Position numbers and translations under genes: made by a program
The notes under the pieces: generated by a model
Databases searched by the model: none
Told to the model about the DNA's origin: nothing
The model's input: the letters and a program-made list of their open reading frames with translations, nothing else
NCBI RefSeq assembly: GCF_000963255.1
Contig: NZ_JYOV01000005.1
Coordinates: 88,501 to 152,500, forward strand
Source of the DNA: Streptococcus infantis
GTDB taxonomy: Bacteria; Bacillota; Bacilli; Lactobacillales; Streptococcaceae
DNA length: 64,000 bases
Direction: 5' to 3'
Part shown: one piece after another, positions 53,216 to 61,993 of the stretch
How the letters are laid out: every line of letters starts with the position of its first letter
Position numbering within the stretch: the first letter of the stretch is position 1

Positions 53216-54981
53216 TATTCAAAAACAAATTGATTATGGTACAGTTCGGAGTAAAATCCTCCAAGCTTGAGTAATTCATGGTGATTTCCTTGTTCGATAA
53301 CTTGACCATCCTTAAGGACAATAATCTGATCCGCATTGAGAATAGTTTTCAAGCGGTGGGCAATCACAAAACTAGTTCTTCCTGCCACAATAGCTTCCAT
53401 GGCATTTTGAATCTTGCTTTCTGTTACAGTATCAACGTTTGATGTTGCCTCATCCAAGATTAAGACCTGCGGATCTGTCATCAAGGTACGGGCGATGGAA
53501 ATCAACTGTTTTTGGCCAGTTGAGAAGACGCTCTGGTCATCATTAATCAAAGTATCATACTTATCTGGCAGGCTTTCGATGTAGTCATGGATGTGTGTAG
53601 CTTTAGCTGCTGCTTCGACCATTTCCTGACTGGCATCTGGTACTCCAAATCGAATATTGTCACGAATAGTTCCGCTAAACAAAACAGAATCCTGTAGGAC
53701 AATTCCCACCTTGCTTCGCAAACTATCCAAATCAAATTCTCGGATATCTCTGCCATCAAAGCTGATACTTCCTGCATCAACATCATAAAAACGATTGATC
53801 AAGTTCATGATAGTTGTTTTTCCTGAACCTGTCGGACCAACTACCGCAATCATTTTTCCTTTTGGAGCTGAAATGCTAACATCTTTCAAAATGGGTTTTC
53901 CTGGCAGGTAGGAGAAGTCCACGTTACGAATCTCCACACCTTCTTTTAATTCATTAAAGACTGGAGCATCTTGAGGACGAATTTCTTCTTCTGCATCAAA
54001 CATTTCTTGGATACGTTCTGCACCTGTAAAGGCCAGTTGCAAACTTCCCCAGCTCGCCGCTAATTGGATAATGGGTTGGTAATATTGCTGAGAAAACTGG
54101 GTAAACATGACAATCAAACCCAGAGCAGTTGCTGTCTCGATGTCCTTATCATTCAGTAAGACAGCTGAACCTACAAAAATAACAATAGCTGTATTGACCA
54201 AGCTCATCCCGTTCATAACAGGGAAAAGAATTCCTGAAAACATTCTTCCCTTGAAAGTGGCCTTTCGAACACGCTCATTTTGCTCAACAAAACCTGCAAT
54301 CACATCTTCTTGGATACCTTGAACAATAACGGCTTTTTGTCCAGAGATACTCTCATCCATATAAGCATTGAGTTTCCCAACTTCTTTTTGTTGGAGGTTG
54401 GTGTATTTTCGTGCTAGCTTTAAGATAAAGAAGACCATGATAACAGCTATTGGAGTGCTGGCAATTGTGATTAAAGCCAAGGTGACATTTTTTACGAACA
54501 TGACAATCAGCAAGCCAATAAAAAGGGCAATATTTGTCATGACAGACACTAAACTTTCGTTGAAAGCTTGGAGAATATTATCTAAATCACTGGTAAAACG
54601 TGACAGGACATCCCCATCTTGATGGCGGTCAAAGAAGGAAACCGTCAAGCGAGAAAGCTTGCCAAAAAGTCCCTTACGCATCTCATTTGTAGATTCGGCA
54701 ATAATGCGGCTCATCAAGACCATATAGATAAGACTAGAAACTACTAAAACGATTAAAATATAGGCAAGATTGAGCAGGAGTCCTAGGAGACTTTGCCAAA
54801 CCATATCTGGGTTACCATTTTGATAGGCTATAACCAAGTTAGCCAGCTCTGTGACTGTTTGACCTGCAAACACTGGAAAGAGGGCTTGTGCTACCGTTGC
54901 AATAATAATCATAGCAATGACAACGATAAAGGATATCTTGTAAACTTTAAAATAGTTCCAAAAAAATTCAAATGTCTTCAT
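53215..54981 (-). CDS. patB: Multidrug ABC exporter half-transporter PatB
   Basis: 588 residues from MKTFEFFWNY (AGGAGTAGG upstream). Six-helix membrane domain, then ATPase with Walker A GPTGSGKTT, Walker B VLILDE with the catalytic Glu, and a canonical H-loop (IAHRL). Its signature is STGQKQ instead of SGGQ. With PatA it forms the heterodimeric exporter that pumps hydrophilic fluoroquinolones and dyes in pneumococcus. It starts 1 nt after the patA stop. Confidence 0.94.
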   Translation of the reverse strand: MKTFEFFWNYFKVYKISFIVVIAMIIIATVAQALFPVFAGQTVTELANLVIAYQNGNPDMVWQSLLGLLLNLAYILIVLVVSSLIYMVLMSRIIAESTNEMRKGLFGKLSRLTVSFFDRHQDGDVLSRFTSDLDNILQAFNESLVSVMTNIALFIGLLIVMFVKNVTLALITIASTPIAVIMVFFILKLARKYTNLQQKEVGKLNAYMDESISGQKAVIVQGIQEDVIAGFVEQNERVRKATFKGRMFSGILFPVMNGMSLVNTAIVIFVGSAVLLNDKDIETATALGLIVMFTQFSQQYYQPIIQLAASWGSLQLAFTGAERIQEMFDAEEEIRPQDAPVFNELKEGVEIRNVDFSYLPGKPILKDVSISAPKGKMIAVVGPTGSGKTTIMNLINRFYDVDAGSISFDGRDIREFDLDSLRSKVGIVLQDSVLFSGTIRDNIRFGVPDASQEMVEAAAKATHIHDYIESLPDKYDTLINDDQSVFSTGQKQLISIARTLMTDPQVLILDEATSNVDTVTESKIQNAMEAIVAGRTSFVIAHRLKTILNADQIIVLKDGQVIEQGNHHELLKLGGFYSELYHNQFVFE

Positions 54982-54982
54982 C

Positions 54983-56689
54983 CTACTCCTCCTTTCCTTT
55001 TTGCGTTTCGTAAATTTCACGATAAACTGGGTTTGTTGCAACCAAGTCAGCATGCTTACCTTGACCAATCAAACGCCCTTGGTCAAGCACTAAAATTTTA
55101 TCAGCATGAACAACAGAGCTAATCTTTTGTGCGATGATAATAGTAGTCGTCCCCTTCAAATCCTTGTTGAGAGCTTCTTGGACCAAACGTTCTGATTTGG
55201 CATCAAGGGCAGAAGTTGAATCATCGAAAATCAAGATACGAGGATTGCTGACAATCCCACGCGCAATGGACATTCTTTGTTTTTGTCCACCAGAAAAGTT
55301 AGTTCCACGTTCCTCAACCGGACTTTCAAAAGCCAATTCCATGCGACTAATAAATTCACTCGCCTGGGCAATACGAGCTGCGCGTTCCATTTCTGAAACT
55401 GTCGCATCTCCCTTTCCTTGTCTGAGATTATCTGCGATGGTTCCACTAAAGAGAATGGCTCTTTGTAGAACGATAGAGACTGTCTTGCGAAGTGTCCCTT
55501 CACTAACTGTACGAATGTCCTTTCCACCAATTTTGATCGAACCTTGCTGAGGATCAAACAGTCGTGGAATCAACTGAGCCAAGGTTGATTTACCTGCACC
55601 AGTTGCTCCGACAACCCCAACCATCTCACCAGCTGCAATATCGAAAGATACATCTTTTAGGATAGGTTCTTCATCATTTGGATAGGTGAAGGTTACATTT
55701 TCAAAACTGAGACTTCCTTCCAATTCTTCATCTTCCACATCCTTGAAAGTCATAGCCGGTTCTGTATCCAGGATTTCACGAATACGACGAAGGGAAATCA
55801 TGGCACGAGTAACTGAATTCCCCAAAAATCCGACCATAACGATAGTAAAGATAATCTGACTCAGATAATTCACGAAGGAAGCAATGGAACCAACGACTGA
55901 TGGATCTGACTCTGCCATACCTGCTACAAGCCAGATTGAGAGAAAAACAGCCCCGTAAGAAATCAACATCATTGCAGGTTGCATAACAGAAAAGGCATAA
56001 CCGATATAAAGGTTTTCTCCCAACAATTCATCTGACACCTGCGTAAATTTATCAAACTGATCTTTTTCTCTGACAAAAGACTTAACCACGCGTACACCAC
56101 GTAAATTTTCTTTAGCAATGGCATTGATACGCTCTAGTAAGGTCTGGAACTTTGAAAAGCGTGGTCCCACCACTCCCATCATAAAACCCATTATGGCAAC
56201 AATCAGAACGACCATAAGAACCAGCACCCACCACAGAGAAGGTAGGGTGACAACTGCTAATATAAAGGAACCGATAAACAAAAGTGGTAGTCGAAAGAGA
56301 ATTTGGAAGGTCATCATGACTACGTTTTGAATCTGGTTGATGTCATTGGTCATACGAACAACAAGATTCCCTGCGTTAAATTCCTCAATATTGGCGTATG
56401 AAAAAGTTTGAATCTTACGAAAGGCATCTTCCCGTAAGTCTGACGAAACTCCTTGAGCAATATAGGCGGCTAACACAACATTGATGCCACCTGCAATCAA
56501 ACCAATCAAGGCAACAAGGATTAACCAAAAACCAATATGATAAATAGCTTCATTATCACCTGTTAGCAGTGCCTCTAAAACTTTCTGCAAATAACGTGGT
56601 TGCAAGAGTGAACTCGTTACCATTAGACCTGTCATAATTAAGGAAGCTAGAACCTGCCATTTATAGGCTTTTATTTTCTGAAACAGCAT
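54983..56689 (-). CDS. patA: Multidrug ABC exporter half-transporter PatA
   Basis: 568 residues from MLFQKIKAY (AAGGGGGAAAT upstream). Membrane domain then ATPase with Walker A GATGAGKST and signature FSGGQKQR. The Walker B end is IFDDSTS, with Asp where the catalytic Glu is expected, and the H-loop His is Gln (IAQKIS). Its nucleotide site is therefore degenerate, as in other heterodimeric exporters. First gene of patAB. Confidence 0.94.
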   Translation of the reverse strand: MLFQKIKAYKWQVLASLIMTGLMVTSSLLQPRYLQKVLEALLTGDNEAIYHIGFWLILVALIGLIAGGINVVLAAYIAQGVSSDLREDAFRKIQTFSYANIEEFNAGNLVVRMTNDINQIQNVVMMTFQILFRLPLLFIGSFILAVVTLPSLWWVLVLMVVLIVAIMGFMMGVVGPRFSKFQTLLERINAIAKENLRGVRVVKSFVREKDQFDKFTQVSDELLGENLYIGYAFSVMQPAMMLISYGAVFLSIWLVAGMAESDPSVVGSIASFVNYLSQIIFTIVMVGFLGNSVTRAMISLRRIREILDTEPAMTFKDVEDEELEGSLSFENVTFTYPNDEEPILKDVSFDIAAGEMVGVVGATGAGKSTLAQLIPRLFDPQQGSIKIGGKDIRTVSEGTLRKTVSIVLQRAILFSGTIADNLRQGKGDATVSEMERAARIAQASEFISRMELAFESPVEERGTNFSGGQKQRMSIARGIVSNPRILIFDDSTSALDAKSERLVQEALNKDLKGTTTIIIAQKISSVVHADKILVLDQGRLIGQGKHADLVATNPVYREIYETQKGKEE

Positions 56690-56713
56690 ATTTCCCCCTT
56701 CTAAGATAGACAA

Positions 56714-56741
56714 AAGGGAACGACAACTCTGTCAGTCCCTT
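56714..56741 (-). promoter_or_regulatory. Attenuator hairpin in the patA leader
   Basis: AAGGGA with TCCCTT, and inside it GACA with TGTC, followed by TTGTCT on the minus strand, between the promoter and the patA ribosome site. A transcriptional attenuator upstream of patA is known in pneumococcus, and its disruption raises patAB expression and fluoroquinolone resistance. Here it looks intact. Confidence 0.75.
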
Positions 56742-56763
56742 CTTATGCTTTCATGTTGATGCT

Positions 56764-56792
56764 ATTCTAACAAAAAAGAATGCTATTGTCAA
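56764..56792 (-). promoter_or_regulatory. Promoter of patAB
   Basis: Perfect TTGACA (56787-56792), 17 nt, TAGAAT (56764-56769). Predicted start near 56757 gives a leader of about 68 nt containing the hairpin. Confidence 0.85.
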
Positions 56793-56878
56793 AGCACTCA
56801 GCTCTCGCAAGCTTGTACAATTATGACATCAGCATTCTATAAAATCGTTTAAAAATCTTCTAATTGAGAACCGAATCT

Positions 56879-57580
56879 TTATTGTTTTGAACTAGCTTGC
56901 TCCTCTAGTTTAGCTCGTCCAATTTCACGGTAGCTACGGTCGCCAACAATCTTGACTGAGAACTGACCATCTTGGTACTCGAGAATCGTCACACTTCCAT
57001 TATCAAGGCCGTGCGGATGCATTCCGTTGATTAAATAAACAATGGTTCCAATAGTCATTCCATGGCTGACTACGAGAGCATTTCCTCCCCCATTAGCTTC
57101 CATTTCCTTAGCAATGGCTTCAAACCCTTCCCAGATACGCCCACTTAGTTTTTCCCAGCCTTCAGCCCAGCCTGCTGTATCCACTTCTACCAGACCTTCA
57201 GCTAGCTCAGCATAGGACAAACGATGCACATGATCGACATTAAAGATACGAGGAATGATGCCCATAAAAAGGTCTCCATCATAAGCACCATCAAAACTAC
57301 CAAAGCACCATTCACGGATTCGCTTATCCATACGATAAGGAATTTGTCCTGTTAAACCAAGCTCCTCAAGGATAATTCCCATAGTCTGAATGGTCCGTCC
57401 AGAGTCGCTTGAATAAGCACGCTCAAATCTTAAACCAGACTCACGCAAGCCAATCCCCAATTCATGAATGCCTCGTTCCCCTTCAGCTGTCAGTGGAGTA
57501 TCACTCCAACCTTGAGCACGCCCAATCGTATTAAACATTGTTTTTCCATGACGCACTAGATACAATTTTACACTTGACAT
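56879..57580 (-). CDS. Histidine phosphatase (phosphoglycerate mutase-like) family protein
   Basis: 233 residues. Phospho-acceptor His in LVRHGKTMFN and second catalytic His in VVSHGMTIG, with GWSDTPLTAEG typical of broad-specificity family members. Glycolytic mutase is unlikely: the sequence is closer to the cofactor-dependent phosphatase branch. Extended -10 TGCTATAAT at 57603-57611 and AGGAGGA-like ribosome site upstream. Substrate unknown. Confidence 0.87.
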   Translation of the reverse strand: MSSVKLYLVRHGKTMFNTIGRAQGWSDTPLTAEGERGIHELGIGLRESGLRFERAYSSDSGRTIQTMGIILEELGLTGQIPYRMDKRIREWCFGSFDGAYDGDLFMGIIPRIFNVDHVHRLSYAELAEGLVEVDTAGWAEGWEKLSGRIWEGFEAIAKEMEANGGGNALVVSHGMTIGTIVYLINGMHPHGLDNGSVTILEYQDGQFSVKIVGDRSYREIGRAKLEEQASSKQ

Positions 57581-57689
57581 TTTCCGTCCTCCATATGTAT
57601 CTATTATAGCATGATTTCGTGCAAAAGCCTTGTCCTAACCCACTGAGTCCAACATCACCACTTAAACTAGATTTTACAAATCTGATAAT

Positions 57690-58127
57690 CTATGTCTTAT
57701 CATTCTTAGAAGGAGCAACTTTAGATGGCTCAGTGGTTTCTTTTTTAACCTGTTGTTCTTTTTTCTTCTCGCTTTCTTCTTTTGACTTTTTTTCTGTTTT
57801 CTTCGTCTTATCGTCGGTCTTTTTCAAAGTTGGAAATTGAAATTCAAACTGATTTTTTCCGGTGTCAACAATCGCTGTAAATCCCTTTTGGTCATTACGA
57901 TAAGTTGCCTTTCCTACATTAAATAACTGCTGACCACTCTCAGAACTAGCTTTTTCATAGGTTCTCTTAGCCATTGCAAAGGCAAGGAGTTTTTCTTTAT
58001 TCAGTGCATAATCCTGATGATGAGCCACTTGTCGATTCAGATAAAACTGTAACAAGAGACTAAAAATTCCAGCAATAGTAACTGCGTAAAGGAGAACTCC
58101 AGCCCTAACTTTTTTCTTTTTCCACAC
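57690..58127 (-). CDS. comGG: Competence minor pseudopilin ComGG
   Basis: 145 residues. N-terminal membrane helix (about 8-29), pilin-like body, then a long Lys/Glu-rich tail (about 105-145). Last gene of the comG operon; its start overlaps the end of comGF by 23 bases. Such charged tails are usual in streptococcal ComGG. Confidence 0.88.
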   Translation of the reverse strand: MWKKKKVRAGVLLYAVTIAGIFSLLLQFYLNRQVAHHQDYALNKEKLLAFAMAKRTYEKASSESGQQLFNVGKATYRNDQKGFTAIVDTGKNQFEFQFPTLKKTDDKTKKTEKKSKEESEKKKEQQVKKETTEPSKVAPSKNDKT

Positions 58128-58566
58128 GATAGATAAACTCCCTCTCTAGCCCCTTTTCAAACTGAAAATTAAAATGAACATTTTGCCCGTTTTGGTAAAT
58201 ATGAGCTGATTTCAGACCGTAAACCATCGGCTGGTAGCCTCGTCCACTGGCATCTGTTTTTCGAAAATCATTTGACTTTGATTTTCCCATGGAAATGGGG
58301 TTCCCATCCTGTTTGAGGTAAAGTCTATCATTCTCTACTTTTTCAAATTGGGCTCGATTCAGCTCTGCTTCCAGCTGATCCACAAATAAGAGCCATTCTT
58401 TTTGCTCACTTTTCTGCTGGTAGCGAACTTCTGAAACCAAGAGTTGACTCATGGCTTGAAAGAGGAGCAAACTTCCACTAATCACAATAAGAGCAACCAA
58501 GGATTCTAAAAGCGTAAAAGCCCTGACTCTACTTGTCTTGAATCGCCAGTAATTTTTCAGTCCCAT
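58105..58566 (-). CDS. comGF: Competence minor pseudopilin ComGF
   Basis: 153 residues from MGLKNYWRF (GGAGGTGTATC upstream). Type IV pilin-like N-terminus with prepilin motif [11 protein letters not shown], then a beta-rich C-terminus ending in the [10 protein letters not shown] segment. It overlaps comGE by 38 bases. Part of the transformation pilus. Confidence 0.9.
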   Translation of the reverse strand: MGLKNYWRFKTSRVRAFTLLESLVALIVISGSLLLFQAMSQLLVSEVRYQQKSEQKEWLLFVDQLEAELNRAQFEKVENDRLYLKQDGNPISMGKSKSNDFRKTDASGRGYQPMVYGLKSAHIYQNGQNVHFNFQFEKGLEREFIYRVEKEKS

Positions 58567-58831
58567 GATACACCTCCAAACCTCGCTCATTCGAGACAAC
58601 ATGAACTGTAAGCCCATTGACAGTCAACTGCTTTTGTCCAGTCTGCAAAGCCATACGAGCCACTAGCAAAACTTCTTCCTGTTCTAATAGTCTTGCTTCC
58701 TGTCGTCTACTTTCTTGAATCTGCCCCAGCAAGAGGGTTGCAATACTGGCAAAAACAGCTAGTGAAATCACTGCCTCCAGTAAAATAACCGCCTTAATTT
58801 TTTGCTTCTTGAATACGTTTAATCTTTCCAT
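58529..58831 (-). CDS. comGE: Competence minor pseudopilin ComGE
   Basis: 100 residues with N-terminal helix motif [16 protein letters not shown], the pilin-like segment. It overlaps comGD by 38 bases. A small accessory pilin of the transformation pilus. Confidence 0.9.
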   Translation of the reverse strand: MERLNVFKKQKIKAVILLEAVISLAVFASIATLLLGQIQESRRQEARLLEQEEVLLVARMALQTGQKQLTVNGLTVHVVSNERGLEVYHGTEKLLAIQDK

Positions 58832-59228
58832 TTCCTAGATATAGTTGGTAGCGAACTACTTCTTTCCTTGTTTGAAATCTCACACTTGCAAGAGACGAAT
58901 TTCCTCCAGCCTTATCAAAGGTGATTGACTGATTGGACTGCAATTGAATCCCTTTTGGAATGGCTAATTTCTGATAGCCATTTCCAATACTTCTCTCTTC
59001 CAAAATTAAGTTGATCTTCTGCTGACTAGCCAGACTTCGCTTCTGGGTTTCTCGATAAAGTTCCTCAAACTCCATAAAGAAAATTTGTTCTTCCACAGCC
59101 GCAAAAGTGGATTGAACTGAACTTGACAAACCCAAGGCTAACAGACTGACTATCCCTAAGACCAATAAACTTTCTAACATAGTAAAAGCCCTAATCCGCA
59201 ACTGTTTGACTTGTTCCTTGTTTTGCAT
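58794..59228 (-). CDS. comGD: Competence minor pseudopilin ComGD
   Basis: 144 residues from MQNKEQVKQ (AAGGAATACC upstream). Prepilin motif RAFTMLESLLVLG, then a globular body. The N-terminal extension before the motif is longer than in the pneumococcal protein I recall. It overlaps comGC by 38 bases. Confidence 0.9.
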   Translation of the reverse strand: MQNKEQVKQLRIRAFTMLESLLVLGIVSLLALGLSSSVQSTFAAVEEQIFFMEFEELYRETQKRSLASQQKINLILEERSIGNGYQKLAIPKGIQLQSNQSITFDKAGGNSSLASVRFQTRKEVVRYQLYLGNGKIKRIQEAKN

Positions 59229-59514
59229 GGTATTCCTTATAGGCTTTTGCTTGCTCAGCAGTGATGCGCCCATCTGCCTGAAGTTTACTTAGACTAGCAT
59301 CCTCATTTTTATCTAGAGTATAGAGTTCGGCTTGGCTTTCTACCACCTTGACGACTGCTGCTTTCCCCTTGTCATTCACTGCATCCTTTTGCTTAGTTAG
59401 GTTTGGCACAAACAGTAAGAGTAGAACACTAATGATAAGGAGGACCACTAACATTTCCACAAGAGTGAATCCTTTCACCTTGGCTTCTTTTAATTTCATC
59501 AACATTTTTTTCAT
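59191..59514 (-). CDS. comGC: Major competence pilin ComGC
   Basis: 107 residues. Prepilin peptidase site before F in KVKGFTLVEMLVVLLII, with the conserved Glu5, followed by a short soluble helix domain. It is the main subunit of the transformation pilus after cleavage by PilD/ComC. Its start is directly at the comGB stop. Confidence 0.95.
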   Translation of the reverse strand: MKKMLMKLKEAKVKGFTLVEMLVVLLIISVLLLLFVPNLTKQKDAVNDKGKAAVVKVVESQAELYTLDKNEDASLSKLQADGRITAEQAKAYKEYHAKQGTSQTVAD

Positions 59515-60558
59515 CTAAAAATTTACCTCCATTTTTTGATACATGGGCAGCAACATAGCTGCGTACAATAAAACAATTAGCAGAGCTACAAAAATAAAGA
59601 CCAGGGGTTGAACTAAGTTCATCGTACGATTAACTCGAGTAAAGAATGCCTCCCAAGTTTTCTCTGCATAGATTTCCAATTCGCTCCCCAACTTGGACTT
59701 GACCTCTCCATATTCAATGATTAGTCCCAACTCTCTTCTAAAGAAAGGATAATCCTGCACAACCATAGAAAATTCATGCCCATTTTGCAAGGACAGGGAT
59801 AAATCATGTCCGATTTCCTTAAAAAGAGGATTTCCTTGCTCCTGCATCATCTGAAAAATCTGTGATAGCTCCAGACCTTGACCAATCATATTTCCCCATT
59901 CTCGAGCATAATAGGCAGTTAGATAATACTGAACAAACACACCTAGAAAGGGGATTCTAGCTAGAAAAGAAAAGACTTGTATCTTCCTAGATTTTCTGTA
60001 GAATATCAGTCCTGTTAAAGATACTAGACCTAGCAATAGAGTAATACCAAGAAAAATCTGCGGTAGGTTACTAATCACTAAAGTAGCTATGTTGCTACTA
60101 TCCAGTTGAGGCAAGAGATAATTTCGCAAACCCATCATAATGAGCAGTAAGAAAGCTAGCAAAATAAGTGGGTAGGTCGCAACTTCAATTAACTTCTTCT
60201 TGACCTTAGCAAGATTATCCAAATATTCTTCAATTTTCCCCAAACTCAAATGAAGGTTCCCATGAACTTCAGCCAAGGAAAGTTGCGTGACAATTGAACT
60301 TGAAAAACCTAAAGTCCCCATCATTTCCGAGAAGGATTTTCCCTGCGAGAGTCCTAGACGCATTTGCGATACATATTCCTTTTCCAACAAGAGACTTCTA
60401 TCTAAAAAGGAAATGATTTCTACCAGATGAAAACCACTGGAAAATAAATTGTTAAAGAGAGTGATGATTTTCTTCTGCTTACTGGTAGCTAATTTTCTCC
60501 GTTTCAGCTTGGAGGGCAGTGATATGTCCGTCTTTAAGAAGCTGGTCAATTTGTCCAT
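59515..60558 (-). CDS. comGB: Competence pilus assembly membrane protein ComGB
   Basis: 347 residues from MDKLTSFLKTD. GspF/PilC family: two repeated GspF domains with three main membrane helices. It anchors the assembly ATPase ComGA. It overlaps comGA by 80 bases; an earlier in-frame start (60606) would overlap more and lacks a clear ribosome site. Confidence 0.92.
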   Translation of the reverse strand: MDKLTSFLKTDISLPSKLKRRKLATSKQKKIITLFNNLFSSGFHLVEIISFLDRSLLLEKEYVSQMRLGLSQGKSFSEMMGTLGFSSSIVTQLSLAEVHGNLHLSLGKIEEYLDNLAKVKKKLIEVATYPLILLAFLLLIMMGLRNYLLPQLDSSNIATLVISNLPQIFLGITLLLGLVSLTGLIFYRKSRKIQVFSFLARIPFLGVFVQYYLTAYYAREWGNMIGQGLELSQIFQMMQEQGNPLFKEIGHDLSLSLQNGHEFSMVVQDYPFFRRELGLIIEYGEVKSKLGSELEIYAEKTWEAFFTRVNRTMNLVQPLVFIFVALLIVLLYAAMLLPMYQKMEVNF

Positions 60559-61420
60559 TCCACTTTTCTGCCTGGTGTTCTTGGTAATTTTCGTTTGCAA
60601 AATCAATAATTCCTCCTCCCCCGATTAGTCTCTGGTAGCAAACACCTTGTAAAACAACTGCGAGTTCATCTTCACTGACGCCAAGTTCTAAAAGACGATC
60701 ATAGACTCCACGAACACTCTTGGCATGGATTGTCGAGAATACCGTGGCACCGGTCAGACTAGCTCGTACAACAGCACGGGCTGTTTCGCTATCCCGGATT
60801 TCTCCAATGATTAAAAGATCTGGACGGTGGCGCAAAGAAAGTTTTATCAAGTTTTCATAGCTCAGTCCGATAGCTTCATTGAGCTGTAATTGCAGCATCT
60901 CTTCCTGCTTAATTTCTACTGGATCTTCAATGGACATGACCTGTTGTCCCTTAAACAATGACTTGGCTAATTCATGCATCAAAGTAGTTTTGCCACTTCC
61001 TACGGGGCCTGCAAAAAGATAAAGTCCGCGTTGCCTAAAGCCATTTTCCAGTTCCATAAGATTCTGAAACCAGAAGCGCAACTCTTGTTCTTGATCATGC
61101 AAAAGTCGGATTACTAGACTCTCATGACCACGATAATCTCCCACCGTCGATAAACGTAATGAAGAAACCTTGTCTCCATGCTGATAATCACAGGAACCAA
61201 GCTGACTACGGCGTTTTTCTCCAACGTTCATCCCCGCAACAAATTTAAAGTGACTAATGACAGCACCCAACTTTTCAAAGTCATAGGTGTTAATCAAATG
61301 TCTCTCATCTCCAACTCGCATATGTAGCTCATAAGTCTTTTCTTTAGGAACAAAATAGATGTCCTGAGCTCCCTGTTTTTTGGCCAGTGTAATCAATTCT
61401 TGTGCAAGTGTTTGTACCAT
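60479..61420 (-). CDS. comGA: Competence pilus assembly ATPase ComGA
   Basis: 313 residues, GspE/PilB-type. Walker A GPVGSGKTT, Asp box IEDPVE, Walker B LLIIGEIRD and the His box TIHAKS are present. First gene of the comG operon. GAGGAGGAAGAT lies before the ATG and the com box is 20 nt further up, so it is switched on by ComX in competent cells. Confidence 0.95.
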   Translation of the reverse strand: MVQTLAQELITLAKKQGAQDIYFVPKEKTYELHMRVGDERHLINTYDFEKLGAVISHFKFVAGMNVGEKRRSQLGSCDYQHGDKVSSLRLSTVGDYRGHESLVIRLLHDQEQELRFWFQNLMELENGFRQRGLYLFAGPVGSGKTTLMHELAKSLFKGQQVMSIEDPVEIKQEEMLQLQLNEAIGLSYENLIKLSLRHRPDLLIIGEIRDSETARAVVRASLTGATVFSTIHAKSVRGVYDRLLELGVSEDELAVVLQGVCYQRLIGGGGIIDFANENYQEHQAEKWNGQIDQLLKDGHITALQAETEKISYQ

Positions 61421-61440
61421 ATCTTCCTCCTCATTCTTAT

Positions 61441-61448
61441 TATTCGAA
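61441..61448 (-). promoter_or_regulatory. com box (ComX/SigX promoter) of comG
   Basis: TTCGAATA on the minus strand differs from the consensus TACGAATA by one base. A T-rich stretch sits upstream at about -25, typical of ComX promoters. Confidence 0.83.
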
Positions 61449-61458
61449 GAAAATATAA

Positions 61459-61500
61459 AAAAAGAAGAAACAACTTCATTAAAAAGTTGTTTCTTCTTTT
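61459..61500 (-). terminator. Terminator of the DUF1033 gene
   Basis: A 17-bp stem (AAAAGAAGAAACAACTT with complement) with TTTTTTT after it. The gene's stop codon (61479-61481) is in the loop. Confidence 0.9.
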
Positions 61501-61856
61501 TTTATGCGACAAGTACGGTGGATTTCTAAACCAGTCTGCTTTTCGTAACCAGGTCTAAATTTTTCATCAGGAATGACTTGACCATCTTCCAACAAAGCCA
61601 AGGAATGATATTGCTGAAGAAATTCATCGCATTCTTCACACCAGCGTTTATCTTCTGGATCCCAAAAAATAGTCATCAAATCTCCTCTACTTTTGTAAAG
61701 GGGAATTTCCTTTTCTAACTCAAACCAACAAGACTTATAATATTTCAAGGCGTCATAATAGTTATCAAATTTTTTGCTCGCAATGACGTCGTCTTCCCAG
61801 CCTTCTATAAACCACCACGGTTCAAAATCTCCGTACATTTTTATAACTCGATACAT
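61479..61856 (-). CDS. DUF1033 family protein
   Basis: 125 residues: MYRVIKMYGDFEPWWFIEGWEDD, rich in Trp, Tyr and acidic residues, with two CxxC-like positions (WCEECDEF). It regularly precedes comGA in streptococci. No function known. Its terminator separates it from the com box. Confidence 0.83.
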   Translation of the reverse strand: MYRVIKMYGDFEPWWFIEGWEDDVIASKKFDNYYDALKYYKSCWFELEKEIPLYKSRGDLMTIFWDPEDKRWCEECDEFLQQYHSLALLEDGQVIPDEKFRPGYEKQTGLEIHRTCRIKKEETTF

Positions 61857-61950
61857 AGTTTAACTTCCTTTGTACCGTATATTATAGCGAAATTTTGAGA
61901 ACAATGAAAGAATTTTGCTCATTTTCACGAATTATATAACATTTTCAAAT

Positions 61951-61982
61951 AATCCAGCTATTCAAAAACAAATAACTGGATT
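61951..61982 (-). terminator. Likely terminator of the alcohol dehydrogenase gene
   Basis: AATCCAGTTAT/ATAGCTGGATT stem, 12 nt past the stop; T-run is weak (ATTTG). Confidence 0.55.
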
Positions 61983-61993
61983 TAAAAACAAGA

